From assembly GCA_021796015.1 (NCBI GenBank), contig JAJYOT010000001.1, positions 42,184 through 106,183 of the forward strand: DNA of 64,000 bases, written 5' to 3'. Within the stretch, counting starts at the first letter, position 1. Every line of letters begins with the position of its first letter. Both the position numbers and the translations under genes were made by a program. The notes under the pieces are model-generated. The model was not told the origin of the DNA, did no database searches, and saw only the letters and a program-made list of their open reading frames with translations. This document shows, one piece after another, positions 26,288-34,528 of the stretch. The DNA comes from a bacterium (GTDB lineage: Bacteria > Elusimicrobiota > Elusimicrobia > UBA1565 > UBA9628).

Positions 26288-27171
26288 TGGCTCAAACTCT
26301 CAAAGCTTATCAAGCAAGACAAGAAAACCCAAAAGACATTTCCGCCGCTTACGCTTTTTGTTTTGATTTAGCCGCGTCTCATTATGAAAATTTCCCCGTC
26401 GCCTCCAACCTCATCTCACCCAAACTTCGGAAACATGTCGCTTGTCTCTACGGCTTTGCGCGCATTGCGGATGACTTTTCAGATGAGCCGGAATACGAGG
26501 GCGTAAGGCGAGAAAGACTTCTTGAATGGCGGGATAATTTAAAAAGCCTTAATCAAAAAACCCCTGCTCATCCTGTTTTTATCGCCCTTAAAGAAACGCT
26601 CAAAGACCTCTATCTCCCCGTTCAGCCTTTCGACGATTTGTTGGATGCTTTTCTTCAAGACACCGTCAAAAGCCGTTATCAAAATTTTGACGAGGTCTTG
26701 GATTATTGCCGGCGATCGGCCAACCCCGTTGGGCGAATTGTCTTGATGATTCACGGATACCGAGAGGAAGAGCTCTTTAAACTCTCAGATTCCATCTGCA
26801 CCGGCCTTCAACTCGCCAATTTTTGGCAAGACATTTCAGTCGATCTCAAAAAAGACCGCATTTACATCCCGCAGGAAGACTTTACCCGCTTTTCTTATTC
26901 GGAAGCGGATTTAAGAATGGGGGTCGTCAACGAACGTTTCCGCGATTTGATGAAGTTTGAAATCTCCAGAGTCTGTCAAATTTTTGAACAAGGTCAAAGT
27001 CTCCCCCAAAAACTTTCCTGGCCGCTGTCTTGGGAAATTCGCCTCACTCTTCTGGGCGGCCGCCAAATTCTCAAGAAAATTAGAAAACAAAATTATAACA
27101 CCCTCAACCAGCGTCCCACTCTCAGCAAATGGGACTGGATTCCGCTTTTGTTGCGGGCCGTTTTAAAATGA
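26287..27171 (+). CDS. hpnC: Squalene synthase component HpnC
   Basis: A 294-residue isoprenoid synthase of the squalene/phytoene synthase fold. In the three-step HpnCDE route HpnC converts presqualene diphosphate to hydroxysqualene. Visible features: HYENFPVAS near the start, the first Asp-rich motif ARIADDFSDE and the second region LANFWQDISVDLKKDRIYIP. It overlaps obg upstream and hpnD downstream (ATGA). HpnC versus HpnD was assigned by gene order and by the HYENFPV start. Confidence 0.9.
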   Translation: MAQTLKAYQARQENPKDISAAYAFCFDLAASHYENFPVASNLISPKLRKHVACLYGFARIADDFSDEPEYEGVRRERLLEWRDNLKSLNQKTPAHPVFIALKETLKDLYLPVQPFDDLLDAFLQDTVKSRYQNFDEVLDYCRRSANPVGRIVLMIHGYREEELFKLSDSICTGLQLANFWQDISVDLKKDRIYIPQEDFTRFSYSEADLRMGVVNERFRDLMKFEISRVCQIFEQGQSLPQKLSWPLSWEIRLTLLGGRQILKKIRKQNYNTLNQRPTLSKWDWIPLLLRAVLK

Positions 27172-28028
27172 CGACCGAAAGCTCGCTTAAAGAAACCCTC
27201 CCTCAGTCGGAAAAAAACTCCAATTTCTTTTTAGGGTTTCTTTTTCTCTCGCCGCAACAACGCCAGGCCTTGTCCGCGGTCTACGCCTACTGCAGAACCA
27301 TCGATGACTTAGTGGATGACGCCGGGAAGAGCGAAAAAGAAGCCAGACAAGGCCTTGATTTTTGGCGTGCAGAAGTTGAAAAAATTTTCTCAGGACAAGG
27401 AACCCATCCGCTCTCACAAGAAATTGAAAAGGCCCTTAAGAATTTCCCGCTTCCCAAGGAAGCCTTCCTTGAAATGATTCGCGGATGCGAAATGGATCTC
27501 AATAAAACCCATTATCAAACCTTTTCCGACTTAGAGCCCTATCTTAAAGGCGTCGCGGTTTCGGTCGGACAAATGTCGGTTGAGATTTTTGGTCACAAGC
27601 ATACGCCCCAGGAACAAATGAGGGAATTCGTAAACTCTTTTGGCTACGCTTTTCAGATGACCAATATTTTAAGAGACGTGGGAGAGGATTTAAGCCTTGG
27701 GCGCATCTACATCCCCGAAAGCGAAATGGAAAGAGCGGGATATAGCCGAAGCCACCTCTTAAAGAGAGAGCACAACGCGGCTTTTCGGCGCTTAATGCAG
27801 GGGCTCTGGCAACAAACCAAGGGCTTTTACCGCCATGGCCGGGCCGCCCTTGATTTTAAGGACCGCATGACTCTCATGCCGGCCGAAATGATGGCGCACG
27901 TCTATGAAGGGATTTTAGATGAAATTCAAAAAAGAGATTTTCGCGTTTTTTTCTCCAAAACAACAATATCTCCACTGAAAAAACTAAGGCTTGCGTTCAA
28001 GGCTTGGCTTTATTGTCATGGATTCTGA
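27168..28028 (+). CDS. hpnD: Presqualene diphosphate synthase HpnD
   Basis: A 286-residue enzyme that joins two farnesyl diphosphates to presqualene diphosphate. It has the typical FFLGFLFLSPQQRQALSAVY segment, the first motif CRTIDDLVDD and NILRDVGEDLSLGRIYIP. ATG 27168 forms an ATGA overlap with hpnC; a longer in-frame start inside hpnC is less likely. The final codons overlap the hpnE start. Confidence 0.92.
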   Translation: MTTESSLKETLPQSEKNSNFFLGFLFLSPQQRQALSAVYAYCRTIDDLVDDAGKSEKEARQGLDFWRAEVEKIFSGQGTHPLSQEIEKALKNFPLPKEAFLEMIRGCEMDLNKTHYQTFSDLEPYLKGVAVSVGQMSVEIFGHKHTPQEQMREFVNSFGYAFQMTNILRDVGEDLSLGRIYIPESEMERAGYSRSHLLKREHNAAFRRLMQGLWQQTKGFYRHGRAALDFKDRMTLMPAEMMAHVYEGILDEIQKRDFRVFFSKTTISPLKKLRLAFKAWLYCHGF

Positions 28029-29352
28029 CGTCCTAGTCATGGGCGGCGGCTTTGCCGGCCTCTCCGCCGCAACTCTTCTCGCCGAGAAGGGAAAAAAAGT
28101 TCTCGTTCTGGAAAAAAAACCGCATCTCGGGGGACGAGCCTATTCTTTTACCGATCCCAAAACCGGGTACGAGATCGATAATGGCCAGCATCTATTTATC
28201 GGGGCCTACATTGAGACGAAGAAATTTTTATCCCGCATCGGTTCTAGTTCTCTTTTACGCTTTTCAGACAAGCTCACGCTCCATTTTAAAGACGCCTTGG
28301 GACAAGACGATCTCTTATCCGCCCCGCAAGCTCTCTCATCCCCTATTGATTTTACTTGGGGAGTCTTAAATCTAAAACATCTCTCACTTAAAGAAAAAAT
28401 CTCGGCCTCAAAGCTCATGCGGGAAGCCAAAAAATTTAAGGCCGATAAAGATTACGCCGCCCAGATCGAAGCCTTGACCATTCGTCAATGGCTTGACCGA
28501 TTAGGTCAAACGCCTAATATCCAAGAAAGACTATGGGAACCATTGGCCATCGGCATTCTCAACGAAAACGCTAAAACCGCCTCGGCCTTGGGCCTCATCC
28601 AAGCCTTGGAAAAAATCTTGAGTAAAACCCCCAGCGATGCCGCGAAAACTGGATACTCCAAAGTGGGACTCAGTTCTCTCTATACCCGGCAAGCCTCGGA
28701 CTATATTGAAAAGCGAGGTGGCCAAGTCCTTGTCTCTTCTAAAATTTCTTCCCTGATCTATGAAAATGAACGCGTCTGCGGCGTGATTTGTGAGGATGGT
28801 CGCCAATTTCGCGCATCCTCTATTTTACTCACGCTTCCGCCTTGGGATATAAAACGTCTTAATGTCCCTCAATGGCTAAAAACCAGTCTTCAAGCATTTT
28901 CGACTTCTCCGATTATTGGTCTTTCCCTGTGGTTTGATCGACCCATCACCGAAAACGAAACCACCGGGCTCATTCAAACCAGGTTTCATTGGGTCTTTAA
29001 CAAAAATCGCATCTGGAATATCCCGGGGCCCGGCCAATATTTGTCCTTGGTCATTAGCGCCGCCCATGAGGAACTCAAAAAAGAGCCCCAAGAAATTCTC
29101 GAAATCGCGAAAAAAGAACTCCTTGTCTTCCCTGAATTTAAAAAAGCTAAAATAATTCACTGGCGATTAATCAAAGAGCCTTTTGCAACGCCTTCTCCAA
29201 AACCCGGCCTTGAAAAAATGCGGCCGTTTCCCGGAGAAGTTTCGCCGGGGCTTTTTCTCGCCGGAGACTGGACCAGGACCGGGCTTCCGGCGACTATTGA
29301 GAGCGCGGTCATGAGCGGACATAAAGCCGCGGAAGTCGCTTTGAAAAATTAA
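28018..29352 (+). CDS. hpnE: Hydroxysqualene dehydroxylase HpnE
   Basis: A 444-residue FAD-dependent amine oxidase-like enzyme that removes the hydroxyl group to give squalene. The dinucleotide-binding start is VLVMGGGFAGLSAATLLAEK, followed by PHLGGRAYSF and DNGQHLFIGAY. The C-terminal FAD segment is LFLAGDWTRTGLPATIESAV. ATG 28018 overlaps hpnD by 11 bases. No squalene-hopene cyclase lies in the window, so the fate of the squalene (hopanoids, carotenoid-like pigments) is open. Confidence 0.92.
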   Translation: MDSDVLVMGGGFAGLSAATLLAEKGKKVLVLEKKPHLGGRAYSFTDPKTGYEIDNGQHLFIGAYIETKKFLSRIGSSSLLRFSDKLTLHFKDALGQDDLLSAPQALSSPIDFTWGVLNLKHLSLKEKISASKLMREAKKFKADKDYAAQIEALTIRQWLDRLGQTPNIQERLWEPLAIGILNENAKTASALGLIQALEKILSKTPSDAAKTGYSKVGLSSLYTRQASDYIEKRGGQVLVSSKISSLIYENERVCGVICEDGRQFRASSILLTLPPWDIKRLNVPQWLKTSLQAFSTSPIIGLSLWFDRPITENETTGLIQTRFHWVFNKNRIWNIPGPGQYLSLVISAAHEELKKEPQEILEIAKKELLVFPEFKKAKIIHWRLIKEPFATPSPKPGLEKMRPFPGEVSPGLFLAGDWTRTGLPATIESAVMSGHKAAEVALKN

Positions 29353-29367
29353 TCGAGGAGAACTGTC

Positions 29368-29931
29368 ATGTTGAAATCGGACCGCTGGATTCGAAAAACC
29401 TGCCTTGAAACTAAAATGATTGACCCTTTCGTCGACAAACAAGAAGGAGAAGGAAAAATTTCCTACGGCCTTTCTTCCTACGGATACGATATTCGTTTGG
29501 CCGATGAGTATAAGATTTTTACCAATGTGTTTGGCGCGGTTGTCGATCCGAAAAACTTCGACCCGAAATCCTTCGTCGACTACAAAGGTCCGGAATGTAT
29601 CGTTCCTCCCAATTCCTTCGCCTTGGCGCGATCGGTCGAGCGTTTCAAAATTCCAAGAAATGTCCTGGCTATTTGTCTTGGAAAAAGCACCTTCGCCCGT
29701 TGCGGCATCATCGTAAACGTCACCCCGCTTGAGCCGACCTGGGAAGGCTATTTGACGATTGAAATTTCAAACACGACTCCGCTTCCGGCCAAGGTCTATT
29801 CCGGAGAGGGAATCGCTCAACTTCTTTTTTTAGAATCGGATGAGGTTTGTGAAACCAGCTATGCCGACAGAAAAGGCAAATATCAGTCTCAAACGGGCGT
29901 GGTCGTCCCCAGGATTCTTTCAAAAGCCTAA
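29368..29931 (+). CDS. dcd: dCTP deaminase
   Basis: A 187-residue enzyme that deaminates dCTP to dUTP, supplying dTMP synthesis. The sequence contains [17 protein letters not shown], the catalytic-region [19 protein letters not shown] and the Glu in [20 protein letters not shown], typical of Dcd. The end ([15 protein letters not shown]) is also standard. A GAGGAG ribosome site precedes ATG 29368. It lies 15 bases after hpnE and likely shares its transcript. Confidence 0.95.
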   Translation: MLKSDRWIRKTCLETKMIDPFVDKQEGEGKISYGLSSYGYDIRLADEYKIFTNVFGAVVDPKNFDPKSFVDYKGPECIVPPNSFALARSVERFKIPRNVLAICLGKSTFARCGIIVNVTPLEPTWEGYLTIEISNTTPLPAKVYSGEGIAQLLFLESDEVCETSYADRKGKYQSQTGVVVPRILSKA

Positions 29932-30505
29932 GCGGACTCTCGCGTTCATTTGTAGTTTGTTCCTAATCACCTTAGGACCGCCGCTTTTGTGCCTCGCCGA
30001 GAAAGCCGCGCCGCCTTTGACGAATCACTCTGTAGCCTTAAATCCCCTTAAGGAATTAAAAAAAAGGCAAATTATCTCTCCTGATGCCGAGGACTACACC
30101 GAAGAAGACCTTCAAACCCTCGTTCGGATGAAAAAAGCGGAAGCTCTCGGAGCCATTGATTTTCTAACCCGAAAACTAGGCGATATTCAAGCTTTCACTA
30201 TTCAAAAACGCGGAGACCTCAATTCCCCCATCGAACTCAACAGAGCAGGCTTTGAAAAATATCTCTTTCTTCTCTCCCAGAAAGCCATCGGCTATTTTGA
30301 TTTGCACCATGTCGAACCCAAACAGGTTTTTAATCTCACCGATACCAAGGACCGAAAAATTTTTGATAAAGACGGGCTTTTAACCTTGCCGGGAGAAACT
30401 CTCTTTAATCAAATTCTGGAAAAACGGCGCGTGGAATGGAAATTAAACGGAAAAACCATGGCTAACTACAGAATGAGACGAAAATCTTCAGCCGAAAACC
30501 CATGA
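29840..30505 (+). CDS. Secreted protein of unknown function
   Basis: About 221 residues in a frame that begins inside dcd. A signal peptide-like segment ([23 protein letters not shown]) starts around residue 31. The in-frame starts are ATG 29840 or ATG 29861, both within dcd, giving an unusually long overlap and an n-region of 25-30 residues; the true start is uncertain. The mature part is charged and helical ([16 protein letters not shown]) and contains [15 protein letters not shown] do not recognise a family. Its stop overlaps the next gene (ATGA), so they are coupled. Confidence 0.6.
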   Translation: MRFVKPAMPTEKANISLKRAWSSPGFFQKPKRTLAFICSLFLITLGPPLLCLAEKAAPPLTNHSVALNPLKELKKRQIISPDAEDYTEEDLQTLVRMKKAEALGAIDFLTRKLGDIQAFTIQKRGDLNSPIELNRAGFEKYLFLLSQKAIGYFDLHHVEPKQVFNLTDTKDRKIFDKDGLLTLPGETLFNQILEKRRVEWKLNGKTMANYRMRRKSSAENP

Positions 30506-31197
30506 TCAAGGAAGAAATTGTCTTTTATCTTAAATCCAATCTTGGAAAGTTTCCGTTTTCAGAACTGAAGGCGCAACTTCTGTCTGAGGGAGTTTCGGAA
30601 GAAGACATTAAAGACGCCTTGAAAGCGGCCAAACACGCACAAAGCCGGGAGCGATTCGGGCGACTTCTCATGGTTTTAGGCGGCCTCGCTCTGTTTGCCT
30701 CCGTTGTTTTTATCTTTTTGCGTCCGACCCGGCCCCAATTGGGAAACCCCATCACCAGCCCCGTATTTTTGAGCCACTTCGGGTACACCCTTCATATTCC
30801 CGACGGCTACGAAGCCATTGTTGATCAAAAAACAAAAAGACGGGAAACCGTTTTTTTCTGCCAAAAAGGAACCGACCCCAGCACGTTTTTAGACCGAAGC
30901 CTTTATGGTCAGTTGGGAATTGTCCGCCTTAAGGTTTTACCCAATCCTTTTCCTAATGACCTCTCTGCCTTCCAAAAGCTCCGTCAAATGATTCTCTCCC
31001 GAGCAAAAACTAATCGTTCTCCTTTTCAGGTAAAACTTCTCAATATCGCCAATATGGCCGGTCTGGAGGTTGATTTCGACCCGCCGGCCTCCAAGATCTT
31101 GACCTATATTCTCGGTTCCAAAAATCTCTATATTTTCTTGACCGGGCCCAGCAACCCCAACGGCCCCGTCATTATCGGCAGCCTTCAAGAAATCTGA
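30502..31197 (+). CDS. Single-pass membrane protein of unknown function
   Basis: A 231-residue protein. The first 55 residues are a cytoplasmic helical segment (FSELKAQLLSEGVSEEDIKDAL) similar in style to short SHOCT-like or cue-type helical motifs. One membrane segment (LLMVLGGLALFASVVFIFL) follows, then an exported alpha/beta domain with HFGYTLHIPDGYEAIVD. No catalytic motif is visible. It overlaps the upstream secreted protein gene by four bases; both probably act in the envelope. Confidence 0.65.
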   Translation: MIKEEIVFYLKSNLGKFPFSELKAQLLSEGVSEEDIKDALKAAKHAQSRERFGRLLMVLGGLALFASVVFIFLRPTRPQLGNPITSPVFLSHFGYTLHIPDGYEAIVDQKTKRRETVFFCQKGTDPSTFLDRSLYGQLGIVRLKVLPNPFPNDLSAFQKLRQMILSRAKTNRSPFQVKLLNIANMAGLEVDFDPPASKILTYILGSKNLYIFLTGPSNPNGPVIIGSLQEI

Positions 31198-31256
31198 GGG
31201 CTCGAACTTTTCCCCTTTTCCCTGCGTAATAAATAAAAGCGGCGTGAGCAAAGACC

Positions 31257-32678
31257 ATGAACAAGGCGCTCTTCTGTTTATTCCTAGGCATTTTTTCAAC
31301 TCTTACAACCTGCGGCGGTCTTCAAGCTTCCTCGTTTCCCCAGCTCTCGAACCCCTCCCCGATCTTGGCTCAAAATTCCAGCCCGGATCATTCGCTCGCT
31401 TCCATCGAAAAGAAAAAAATTTGGCCGCACGCGGCGGTCGTGCGGGCTTTGTCGAATTGTTGGAAACCGTCCTGCTGGCCGTGGAAAAGCTCGCCGGCGG
31501 AAATCAAAAGCGAACGAAAATCGCTCAAAAAATATCCCTCCATTCCCGCGATGGGTCCGCGAACGCAAAAGAAAATCAGAAGCCGGTTAAAAAGCATGGC
31601 TTCCCGATACCCCAACGACCTATTGCTCGCTTCGCCCTCGACTCAAGCTCCCGTGGCGATTGACCAACGAAAAAAAATCCTCAACCGTTTCGACCAAGAA
31701 CAAATCAAGCTTATTCGCAAATACTGGTCCGATTGGAAAGACCCCTCCGCTCGAAGTTCATCCGCTCCCATGGGCGGCGGCGGAGGAGGAGGCGGCGGGT
31801 CCGGCGGGAAGAAAAAAAATAAAAAGAGCGGAATTTCGGGTGGAACAAGCGCGGGAGCGGGAGGAGGCGGGGGCGGCGGCGGCGGATCCTCGGGCGGCGG
31901 CGGGGGCGCGCCCGGCAATTCCGGGTCCTCCGCCATGAACCAAGCAAAAGCCCTTAAAAATTCAACGCCAAAAACGGCTTCCGTCCCGAACCCCAAGGCT
32001 TCCCCAAAAAAGAATCAGGCCCATCAAAAATTATCCAAGCAAACTCTCAAACCTTCCGCGTCCAAAGCCGTTAAAAAAACTAAAGTCCCCCCGCCGCCTC
32101 CCAAGAAACCTTTAAAGCCAATCGTTCACCCGCGAACTCAGCGGCCCGCGCTCTTAAAACCGCACCCCCTTCCGTCAAAACCTCTTTCCAAACGGAAGAA
32201 ATCCGCATCGCCGGCCAACGCCTCTTCTCCCAAAAGTCAGCCTCCAAAGAATAAAACCGGTTTGGCGCCGAATTTCCCGCCCCTCAAAAATAGTCCGCTT
32301 CCTTCCGCGAGCCCAAAAGCTTTTCGGAATTCCAAATTACCCGCCCATAATCTTGGAAGCCGCGTTAAAAATCCTTCCTCCGGCCTCTCCGGAATTCCAG
32401 GAAAAGGCGCGGCGAAAACGGCGGCAAATGAATTTCCCCCGCAGAATTCGGCCGCGGCTCCGCGAACAAACGGCGAAATATCCGGGAGCCTCCCGACGCA
32501 AGGAATCAATTCTCAGGCCGAACCGAGCGGAGAGAAAACCCTCGGAAACGACGATTCCAAGCGCTCTCCCTTGGATCTCGGCGCCCCGAAGGGAAAGAAT
32601 TCGGAGGCGCCCGCTTTTCTCGTCTCGGCATCCTTAATCTCGTTAGGCGTTCTTATTCTCGTTCTTTGGCTTATTTAA
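31257..32678 (+). CDS. Secreted low-complexity (Gly-rich, Pro/Lys-rich) protein with C-terminal membrane anchor
   Basis: A 473-residue protein with an N-terminal signal sequence (MNKALFCLFLGIFSTLTTCG). It has a short folded part to about residue 160, then two glycine-rich blocks (around residues 172-182 and 198-220) with a KKKNKKSG spacer. A long Pro/Lys/Ser-rich disordered region (SKQTLKPSASKAVKKTK, PPPPPKKPLKPIV) follows. The last 20 residues are a hydrophobic helix (FLVSASLISLGVLILVLWLI), leaving almost no cytoplasmic tail. The composition suggests a flexible surface or wall-spanning protein. It precedes the TadG/TadE-like genes. Function is unknown. Confidence 0.65.
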   Translation: MNKALFCLFLGIFSTLTTCGGLQASSFPQLSNPSPILAQNSSPDHSLASIEKKKIWPHAAVVRALSNCWKPSCWPWKSSPAEIKSERKSLKKYPSIPAMGPRTQKKIRSRLKSMASRYPNDLLLASPSTQAPVAIDQRKKILNRFDQEQIKLIRKYWSDWKDPSARSSSAPMGGGGGGGGGSGGKKKNKKSGISGGTSAGAGGGGGGGGGSSGGGGGAPGNSGSSAMNQAKALKNSTPKTASVPNPKASPKKNQAHQKLSKQTLKPSASKAVKKTKVPPPPPKKPLKPIVHPRTQRPALLKPHPLPSKPLSKRKKSASPANASSPKSQPPKNKTGLAPNFPPLKNSPLPSASPKAFRNSKLPAHNLGSRVKNPSSGLSGIPGKGAAKTAANEFPPQNSAAAPRTNGEISGSLPTQGINSQAEPSGEKTLGNDDSKRSPLDLGAPKGKNSEAPAFLVSASLISLGVLILVLWLI

Positions 32679-32703
32679 AAATCTCAAGGAAACAATTTAG
32701 GCC

Positions 32704-32732
32704 TTGAAAATTGCGCGTTCCGGGGTTATAAC
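32704..32732 (+). promoter_or_regulatory. Promoter for the TadG-like gene, predicted leaderless
   Basis: TTGAAA (32704-32709) and TATAAC (32727-32732) are spaced by 17 bases. The -10 ends five bases before ATG 32738, so the start of transcription should coincide with the start codon. Confidence 0.55.
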
Positions 32733-32737
32733 AGGGT

Positions 32738-33868
32738 ATGCGGCTCTCGAGAGGACAAATCCTCATTCCGGCGCTTTTGATGTTCCCGACCTTGATGCTT
32801 TTTGTTTATCTCATCTATGAGACCGCGAAACTCTCCCGCGAAAAAATCCGCCATCAATTCGCCATCGATTCCGCCGCTTTCGTCGAAATGACCAACTATT
32901 CCGATTTTCTCAACCGAACGGCCTATGTCAACGGCGCTTTTCCCATGCGCATTTTCTATGAAGGATTTCACTCGACGACCTTAAACAACATGGGGAAAAC
33001 CAATTGCGATGCGGCCGTCAACGCTTTAGCGAGCGGCGGAAGCCTGGCTATCGACGACCTCTTGTATGGGGAAGGAGCCTACCCCCGCGATCCCGCTTAC
33101 GCGAGTAACGCCGACCAGGAAGCCCCGGGCTCGGCTTCTTGGAAAATTGCCTTTGACCCCACCTCCGTTCGCGGCCCTAATCTCAACACACCTACTCCAA
33201 CTAACTTTGATTCCTCCAACGCCCACACTGACTCAACCGGAAAAAACTGCGGAGGAACTCCTTGTCTAACCCTGATTAGCGAACAAACCGCCAATTGTTG
33301 GAATATAAACTGGGATGACGCAACCCAGGTCATGAATCTTTACGTTCAGATTTACCAACTGTTAGGCTCGGTTGAATCCGCCCAGTTTTCGGTGCTTCAG
33401 CGCCTCTCAACCGGCCATCAATTTTTTACGAAGTCTTATTGGCTCAATCTAGGAACCCAACAAGCCTTAAGCGAGGCCCAGGGCGTTCAATTTCCCCCTG
33501 TAAGTTTTACCAGTCAAGTCCAAATGCACTGCGTGCCTAAGATTTTTTACTATGCCAATAAACTACTGCCTGGAAATATGTACCAGCCGTACGGAATATT
33601 CAACAACTCGCCGGGAACCGGCATGGCCTCGACTATCAGCGGTTGCGATGGGCTTTTTCAATTGGCAACCGTTAATCCCGGCGCAATTGAATCAGCGGAA
33701 GGAGGCTGGCCTGCCTCGATTACCTGGACGCCGCCTCAAAACTCTTTCAATATTCCGCTAGGACAAGCCACAGTTCACGCCACCGCCTCTTTGTGGCCCG
33801 GAGCCAACAATGAAGCTGCCGTCTGGCCCAATCCCACTCCCCATTTTCAAACGAGACTTCATCCCTAA
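32738..33868 (+). CDS. TadG/TadE-like pilus assembly protein
   Basis: A 376-residue protein starting MRLSRGQILIPALLMFPTLMLFVYLIYETAKLSREK. The RGQ motif with a hydrophobic helix that begins just after the N-terminus is typical of TadE/TadG proteins and Flp-type pseudopilins. The remainder is an exported domain rich in Asn, Thr and Pro, with paired cysteines (CGGTPC, ISGCDGLF). The gene after it also starts with an RGQ motif, so they probably function together, but no TadA/B/C or CpaE genes are in the window. It starts at ATG 32738 immediately behind a -10. Confidence 0.65.
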   Translation: MRLSRGQILIPALLMFPTLMLFVYLIYETAKLSREKIRHQFAIDSAAFVEMTNYSDFLNRTAYVNGAFPMRIFYEGFHSTTLNNMGKTNCDAAVNALASGGSLAIDDLLYGEGAYPRDPAYASNADQEAPGSASWKIAFDPTSVRGPNLNTPTPTNFDSSNAHTDSTGKNCGGTPCLTLISEQTANCWNINWDDATQVMNLYVQIYQLLGSVESAQFSVLQRLSTGHQFFTKSYWLNLGTQQALSEAQGVQFPPVSFTSQVQMHCVPKIFYYANKLLPGNMYQPYGIFNNSPGTGMASTISGCDGLFQLATVNPGAIESAEGGWPASITWTPPQNSFNIPLGQATVHATASLWPGANNEAAVWPNPTPHFQTRLHP

Positions 33869-34020
33869 CGGAAAGAACAGAAAGAAATGAAAGAACGGAA
33901 AGAAACGGCAAGAACTAGAGAGAAGCGGCGAGCAACGGGAAGTTTTTTCTCAACTTTTTTTTACTCTCCGTTGCTTTCCGTTCTTTCCTTGCCTTTCCGT
34001 TCCTTCCGCGCTTTCCGTTC
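33867..34020. repeat. Purine/pyrimidine imperfect hairpin repeat, copy 2
   Basis: The left arm (33867-33943) is built of GAAAGAACGGAAAG-like purine units. The right arm (33961-34020) is its imperfect reverse complement, with CTCTCCGTTGCTTTCCGTTC and further TTTCCGTTC units. It starts in the stop codon of the upstream gene and covers the first 45 codons of the next gene. It is related to 7634-7715. Confidence 0.75.
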
Positions 34021-34480
34021 CCGCGGTCAAGCCACGACTGAAACCGTGCTTCTGTTTCCCATATTCATGTTTTTTCTCTTTGTCTTCGCCAAAATTTTCG
34101 CGATGCTGATCTTAGTTCAAAAAATGGAAATCGCCTCCTATTACGGGGCCCGGAGATGGCAACTTGAATCTCACCGAAATGAAAGTCTCTATCCAGATAA
34201 CGGACTTGAAAGCGATATTCAAAACAAAATCAGCGCCTATCTGGGGTATGGAAGTCCCTCGGAAAGTTTTCTAGGGCTTGCGCCCACAGGTTCCAGTGGA
34301 GGAGCTTCTTTTCAATGCACGCCCACTGAATTTTGGCAGGTCTGCACCCTTCAAGTCAAAACCCAGCCTATTGATATCGCTTGGATGTATCACTCCCCCG
34401 GATATACTTTTGAAGTGACGAAATACGTGCCCCACCGGGACCGCCCTATTCCCTTTGTCTTGCCGGGGATGGGGCCATGA
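33887..34480 (+). CDS. TadE-like protein with a repeat-derived N-terminus
   Basis: About 197 residues. The recognisable part starts at RGQATTETVLLFPIFMFFLF, the TadE motif with its membrane helix, followed by an exported domain with cysteines (FQCTPTEFWQVCTLQ). The first 45 residues come from the hairpin repeat and read as a charged stretch (MKERKETARTREKRRATG) then SFFSTFFYSPLLSVLSLPF. No start codon is closer to the RGQ motif. Either the repeat provides the start, or it has displaced the original one. The gene would end the small TadE/TadG group. Confidence 0.65.
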   Translation: MKERKETARTREKRRATGSFFSTFFYSPLLSVLSLPFRSFRAFRSRGQATTETVLLFPIFMFFLFVFAKIFAMLILVQKMEIASYYGARRWQLESHRNESLYPDNGLESDIQNKISAYLGYGSPSESFLGLAPTGSSGGASFQCTPTEFWQVCTLQVKTQPIDIAWMYHSPGYTFEVTKYVPHRDRPIPFVLPGMGP

Positions 34481-34528
34481 CGCCGCTTTTTATTGAGGGG
34501 AGTATATTGATATAGTTTAAGGAGCGCT

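Noticed and set aside
31643..31996. Proline-rich protein on the minus strand opposite the glycine-rich gene
   Set aside because: Poly-Pro is simply the reverse complement of the poly-Gly codons; the plus-strand gene has signal peptide and anchor, the minus one has neither.
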